The position numbers and the translations under genes are program-made. Positions 59,932-64,000 of a DNA stretch of 64,000 nt are shown here, in pieces. The notes under the pieces were generated by a model. The model did no database searches and had not been told where the DNA came from. It was given only the letters and a program-made list of their open reading frames with translations. Every line of letters begins with the position of its first letter. The stretch's first letter is position 1. Source of the stretch: Anaerotruncus rubiinfantis (GTDB taxonomy: Bacteria; Bacillota; Clostridia; Oscillospirales; Ruminococcaceae); the NCBI RefSeq assembly GCF_900078395.1, contig NZ_FKLA01000009.1:533305-597304 (forward strand), written 5' to 3'.

Positions 59932-62900
59932 ATGATGAAACAACACGGTAAAATGGCGCCCCGGCGCTTTCTGGCAACACTGCTGGCAGTAATGATGCTT
60001 GTTACCACAGACTCCAGCTCCTTGGCATTGGAACCGCTGGTCAATTTGCAGCCGGTGGTATCGGGCGAGGAGGAAAACGTTATTCCCGATTCCTCATCTT
60101 CTGAAAATTCCGATGAGCCGCCCTCATCCTCTGAAGATGAGCAGGCACCGGAACAGGATGAGGGGCAAAACTCCTCGTCTGAAAGTGAAGATCCGGCTTC
60201 GTCGTTGCCGGAATATCCGGAGGAGGATTCTCCCATATCAAGCAGCGAGGAGGCCGTTCTTCCGGATGAACAACTCCCGGCAGAAGAAGAAACCGTTGAG
60301 AACTCTGGCCTTGACCCGCCGGACAGCGCGTCTTTCGAGGCGTTTATAACATCAGGATTGATGCGGAGATCCCGCGCAGCAACATCAAGGGAAGCGCTTT
60401 TCATCAATATGAAGACGGTTCCGGAGTTCTCCTTTAGATATCCATTTGGATCAGGAACTTCGACCTTTGCCTTTTATGTGTATTGGACATCGGAGGGACA
60501 AACGGCTTACTGTATCGAACCCGCCCGCTTCGACAGCAACCACGGAACCCCTATTACCGGGTCTATGACCTGGTCCGGGCTGTCGATGGAAAAGCAGCAG
60601 GCAATCGCCCGCGTAATGGCTGCCAATACCGCGGGGCACTCAGACTACGCTTCCTATGCCGCCGCCCAGGTATTGATCTGGGAGATCGCGATTGGACAGA
60701 AGCACAAGGCGGGAAGCGTCTATCAGGGAGTCATTGCCCCCCACGCTTCCGCACTGGCCCCCAAGTACGATTCCCTGCTCAGCAAATATCAGAATGTTGG
60801 CGAGATCCCCAGTTTTATGAGTAAAGACAAGAGCAACCCCACGGTTCATACGATGACAGAGGATGGCGGCGGATATTCCATTGATCTTAAAAATGCAAAC
60901 AGCAAGGTAACTCTGCAAAAAAATGCGTTCAAATCCCAAGCACAATTGGATTTCGCTGTTTCGGGAAGTACTCTTACCGTAACCTCCGCCGATCAACCGG
61001 GCAGCGATTCATTCGTTACATGGGAAAGTCAACCAGGACAAAGCGGCCTTATCTTCTGGAACAGTTCGGAACAGGCTAAAGCCAGTGCCACCGAACCCAC
61101 AAATCCGCCTGTAAACGGCTACATGTCCTTTAGTTCGGAGGCCGTATCCCCGGAGGTACCGGATGAAGGGGATGAACCGCAGCAGGTCGGATACCTCACG
61201 ATCTATAAATATGATGGCGAAACAAACCTTCCCCTTGGCGGCGCTGTTTTCAAACTGGAGTGCGAGGGGTTCCGGGATGATGCATTCCCAGTTCCCTACG
61301 GTGGGGCGACTGCTGTAATTCCTCTTCCCAAAGGAAAAACTTCAGTCGATGTGAAGGTAACGGAGGTCACCGCTCCGGACGGCTACCAAAAATCCAGCGA
61401 AACGAAAACCGTTACGGTAACCGCGAACAACATCAGCAATGTAGCGGAGGTCGGCTTTACAAACTATCCATTGGAATGCTCGCTGACAATTTATAAATAT
61501 GAAAAGGGTAATAAAGGGAAACCCCTGCAGGGCGCGCAGTTTGAAATCCGCTATGCTGATCCGGATGTTAGCGCTGAAGTCTGGACATTGACAACAGGTA
61601 CCGACGGCCGTATCCACGTTGATCTCCCCTCGGCTGGAACTCTTGTTTGTACGGAACTGTCCGCTCCGGCGGGTTATGTGATCGGCCAGCAGGAATCTTA
61701 CACCATCACAGTAAGCAAGGGCGAAGATAAGCTGCTTGAAGTCCCAAACGATAAGAAAGCAGATATCATCGTCTATAAAAAAGACAACCAAACCGGCCAG
61801 CTTTTACAGGGGGCGGTAATCAAGGCGACGCTTCTGCGTTCTCACACCGAACCTTTCGAAAGCGGTATGGTTTATACCCGTACCACTGGTCCAGATGGAC
61901 GTGCGGTATTTGACAACATGATCCCTGGTGAGTATCGGATCGAGGAAACCTCCCCTCCCCAGTTTTATCTGCCTACTGAAATCGTACATACGGTCAATGT
62001 ATACGACGGTTCCCACGAGCCGGTAGAACTGGAATTTCGCAACGACCCCTGGACAGGGCTTACCATCAAAAAGGTGGACGCTACCAACGGCAAGGGGCTG
62101 GAAGGTGCGATCTTTAAACTCTATGAGGGTGCCGCGGCGGAAAATACCAAATTCCTGGGTGATTTCCAAAGCAATGAAAATGGAATTGTGACGATCACTG
62201 ACCTGGAAAGCAGTAAATATTATACCATTGTGGAATCCCAACCGCCCTATGGCTACTTTTTGGATGAGGAACACAATGTTCAGACCATCCTGATCAAGCC
62301 CGAAGCGATCAACGAAAATATTACCGTCATTTTCAGGAATATGCCCAAACCAAAACTCAAGATCATTAAGATCAACGAAGCCGACGAAACAGAACGGCTT
62401 CCCGGCGCTGTGTTCCGAGTGGCCAAAAAAGGCTCTCAGGAATATATCGATGTGGAGACGGGAGCAGACGGAACCGTACTGCTCGAAAATCTCGAAGCAA
62501 CGTGGTATACGATCTTTGAATTGCGAAGCCCGACAGGATTCACGCTTGATACCGAGCATTATGACATTTTGCTTGAAGCGGGTAAAACTTCGGAATTGGT
62601 TGTAAAAAATCACAAAAAACCTACCTTGACCATTGAAAAAATCGACAGCATGACACTCCAGCCAATGGATGGGGTGATCTTCGAGGTGAGCATCAAAAAC
62701 GGGAAGTCTCTCGGACAATTCACTACTTCAGGAGGAAAAATTGTCTTGGAGGATGTTGAACCAGGCCTCATTTATCTGGTAAAAGAAATACGAACTTTGC
62801 CTGGGTACCTCTTGGACGAAACCGTACATGAGGTAAAGCTGAATTCCAACGAGAGCATTCCCCTTCCTTTGAGCAATACTCCAGAGCAACCGATCTTGAT

Positions 62901-64000
62901 CGAAAAGAGGGATTCCGTCACCGGCGAACCTATTCCGGATACCACGTTTCTCGTAACTCGGTCAACGGGTGAGCTCGTGGGAGAATATACCACAGGCAGC
63001 AACGGTTTCGCAACTGTGGCCGGCGAAGGGGTGGTTCCAGGGTGGTATCAGATCCGGGAGGTCAAGAGCAATCCCTCTTACATCCCCGCAGAAGAAACCA
63101 AGCTGGTGGAATTAAAGTATGGGGAACCTGCCGTCGTGCTTTTCCACAACAAGCCCAGGACCGGACTGCAGATTCAGAAAAAGGACGGCGTAACCTTGCA
63201 GCCGATTGAAAATGTCGGCTTTGAAATTCTGGAGGTCAATGGAGAGTCCCTGGGCATTTTTTACTCGGACGAATCCGGGCTCATAAACCTTCCCGGCCAG
63301 GACGAAAAATGGGTGCAGATCGTGGAGGTCGCTCCAAAACAGGGGTACAAACCCGATCCGGCGCCTCGGCTCGTCCAACTGGAGAGTGGGAAGCTGCACA
63401 TCGAGGAGTACCGCAACCAGCCCTATCCTACTTTGGAAATCACCAAGGTCAATGAAAAGGGGCAGCCGATGCCCGGCGTCAAAATCCGCGTATCTGATTA
63501 CCTGCATAGAGAAATTGGAATTTTCACTACCTCGGCGGCGGGAAAAATTGTTCTGAGCGGTATGGATGGTGATCAGATCCTATATGTGCAGGAGGTTGAA
63601 ACATTGCCAGGGTATGAGCTCGATCAGGCCGAATATGAGGCAGCAATGGCGTGGGGGCAGAAAACACCAATCCGGATTGTTAACAGGCCAAAAGCATCCC
63701 TGCGCCTGCTGAAGCTGGACGCGGAAACAGAAAAACCGATTGATAATGTGCGATTTAACCTCTACGACTGGGGAAGAAACCTGATTGACGAATTTGACAC
63801 AGACGAGCGGGGCCTAATCGAAATCCGGCAGGAATTACCCGCAGGCAAATACAGGCTGCGCGAAATCCGCGCCGAGGGCTACGTCGTGGATGAAACCGAG
63901 CATGTAGTCGAACTAAAACCTGGCGAAACCACAGAACTTACCCTGAAAAATCAGCCGGAACGGGGACGCATCCAGATTGTCAAAAAGGCGGCAGACGATA
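59932..64000 (+). CDS. Large thioester/CnaB-repeat surface adhesin, 3' end cut by window
   Basis: Open from ATG 59932 to the window end (over 1,350 residues). Signal peptide (RRFLATLLAVMMLVTT), an acidic Ser/Glu/Pro-rich stretch, then a thioester domain with the Cys of AYCIEPARF and the Gln of YAAAQVLIWEIA, which form an internal Cys-Gln thioester that can bond covalently to host molecules. From about residue 420 follow at least ten SpaA/CnaB-type repeats (LTIYKYEKGNKGKPLQGAQF, IVYKKDNQTGQLLQGAV, LTIKKVDATNGKGLEGAIF), whose Lys and Glu usually form isopeptide bonds. The sortase at 57297 probably anchors it. Confidence 0.9.
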   Translation, partial: MMKQHGKMAPRRFLATLLAVMMLVTTDSSSLALEPLVNLQPVVSGEEENVIPDSSSSENSDEPPSSSEDEQAPEQDEGQNSSSESEDPASSLPEYPEEDSPISSSEEAVLPDEQLPAEEETVENSGLDPPDSASFEAFITSGLMRRSRAATSREALFINMKTVPEFSFRYPFGSGTSTFAFYVYWTSEGQTAYCIEPARFDSNHGTPITGSMTWSGLSMEKQQAIARVMAANTAGHSDYASYAAAQVLIWEIAIGQKHKAGSVYQGVIAPHASALAPKYDSLLSKYQNVGEIPSFMSKDKSNPTVHTMTEDGGGYSIDLKNANSKVTLQKNAFKSQAQLDFAVSGSTLTVTSADQPGSDSFVTWESQPGQSGLIFWNSSEQAKASATEPTNPPVNGYMSFSSEAVSPEVPDEGDEPQQVGYLTIYKYDGETNLPLGGAVFKLECEGFRDDAFPVPYGGATAVIPLPKGKTSVDVKVTEVTAPDGYQKSSETKTVTVTANNISNVAEVGFTNYPLECSLTIYKYEKGNKGKPLQGAQFEIRYADPDVSAEVWTLTTGTDGRIHVDLPSAGTLVCTELSAPAGYVIGQQESYTITVSKGEDKLLEVPNDKKADIIVYKKDNQTGQLLQGAVIKATLLRSHTEPFESGMVYTRTTGPDGRAVFDNMIPGEYRIEETSPPQFYLPTEIVHTVNVYDGSHEPVELEFRNDPWTGLTIKKVDATNGKGLEGAIFKLYEGAAAENTKFLGDFQSNENGIVTITDLESSKYYTIVESQPPYGYFLDEEHNVQTILIKPEAINENITVIFRNMPKPKLKIIKINEADETERLPGAVFRVAKKGSQEYIDVETGADGTVLLENLEATWYTIFELRSPTGFTLDTEHYDILLEAGKTSELVVKNHKKPTLTIEKIDSMTLQPMDGVIFEVSIKNGKSLGQFTTSGGKIVLEDVEPGLIYLVKEIRTLPGYLLDETVHEVKLNSNESIPLPLSNTPEQPILIEKRDSVTGEPIPDTTFLVTRSTGELVGEYTTGSNGFATVAGEGVVPGWYQIREVKSNPSYIPAEETKLVELKYGEPAVVLFHNKPRTGLQIQKKDGVTLQPIENVGFEILEVNGESLGIFYSDESGLINLPGQDEKWVQIVEVAPKQGYKPDPAPRLVQLESGKLHIEEYRNQPYPTLEITKVNEKGQPMPGVKIRVSDYLHREIGIFTTSAAGKIVLSGMDGDQILYVQEVETLPGYELDQAEYEAAMAWGQKTPIRIVNRPKASLRLLKLDAETEKPIDNVRFNLYDWGRNLIDEFDTDERGLIEIRQELPAGKYRLREIRAEGYVVDETEHVVELKPGETTELTLKNQPERGRIQIVKKAADD

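Overview
The window looks like chromosomal DNA of an anaerobic, probably gut-dwelling member of the Bacillota (Clostridia, Oscillospirales-like). This is an inference from the gene families (TRAP transporters, GntR and PucR regulators, a B12-dependent Eut-type microcompartment, YitT, SpoVG- and AbrB-like proteins, a sortase-linked adhesin), from strong AGGAGG-type ribosome binding sites and from frequent TTG/GTG starts. No rRNA or complete tRNA was seen. The DNA is a mosaic: GC-rich catabolic clusters up to about 25 kb, a scarred zone with a tRNA-Met fragment, pseudogenes and IS200-type elements (25.3-31 kb), a hydroxyproline-type plus microcompartment locus (30.8-51.9 kb), and the accessory part of a conjugative-element-like region (52-64 kb).

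Layout. 1-5.8 kb (+): two HAD phosphatases and an ABC importer (binding protein, ATPase, double permease); the binding protein gene is out of frame because of a perfect 32-bp tandem duplication. 6-9.8 kb (-): TRAP transporter dctPQM plus an alpha/beta hydrolase. 10.2-13.4 kb (+): two divergent PucR/CdaR-type regulators; the first is fused to a complete DctP-like ligand-binding domain with no signal peptide, a very unusual cytoplasmic sensor. 14-20 kb (-): an enolase-superfamily acid-sugar dehydratase, a second TRAP system and an MmsA-type dehydrogenase. A GntR/FCD repressor gene and a divergent aminotransferase / DapA-like aldolase / alanine-racemase-like operon follow to 25.1 kb. The two promoters in this cluster carry nearly identical 19-bp sites just downstream of the -10 box.

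30.8-51.9 kb is the most striking region. A GntR/UTRA regulator is divergent from one long same-strand series: a diverged proline-racemase-family enzyme, a BCCT transporter, both subunits of aconitase X (cis-3-hydroxyproline-dehydratase type), a DapA-family aldolase and an iron alcohol dehydrogenase. These lead into ethanolamine ammonia-lyase (eutBC), its activators (eutA, eutT), a full set of shell proteins (eutS, L, M, N, an EutK-like protein, PduT and one divergent small BMC protein), EutE, PduL and PduS. The ethanolamine permease EutH is absent. I propose, as inference, that the compartment consumes ethanolamine made inside the cell from an imported hydroxylated proline-like compound. The steps would be epimerisation, dehydration, ring opening, aldol cleavage to pyruvate plus aminoacetaldehyde, reduction to ethanolamine, and then EutBC/EutE/PduL to acetyl-phosphate.

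52-64 kb carries typical cargo of Clostridia conjugative elements: a SpoVG-like protein, a D12-class DNA adenine methylase, paired AbrB-like proteins, a frameshifted DUF3849-like gene, a membrane-anchored exported protein, a sortase, a CAP-domain protein and a very large thioester/CnaB-repeat adhesin cut by the window end. No relaxase, coupling protein or integrase is visible, so the extent of that element cannot be set from this window.
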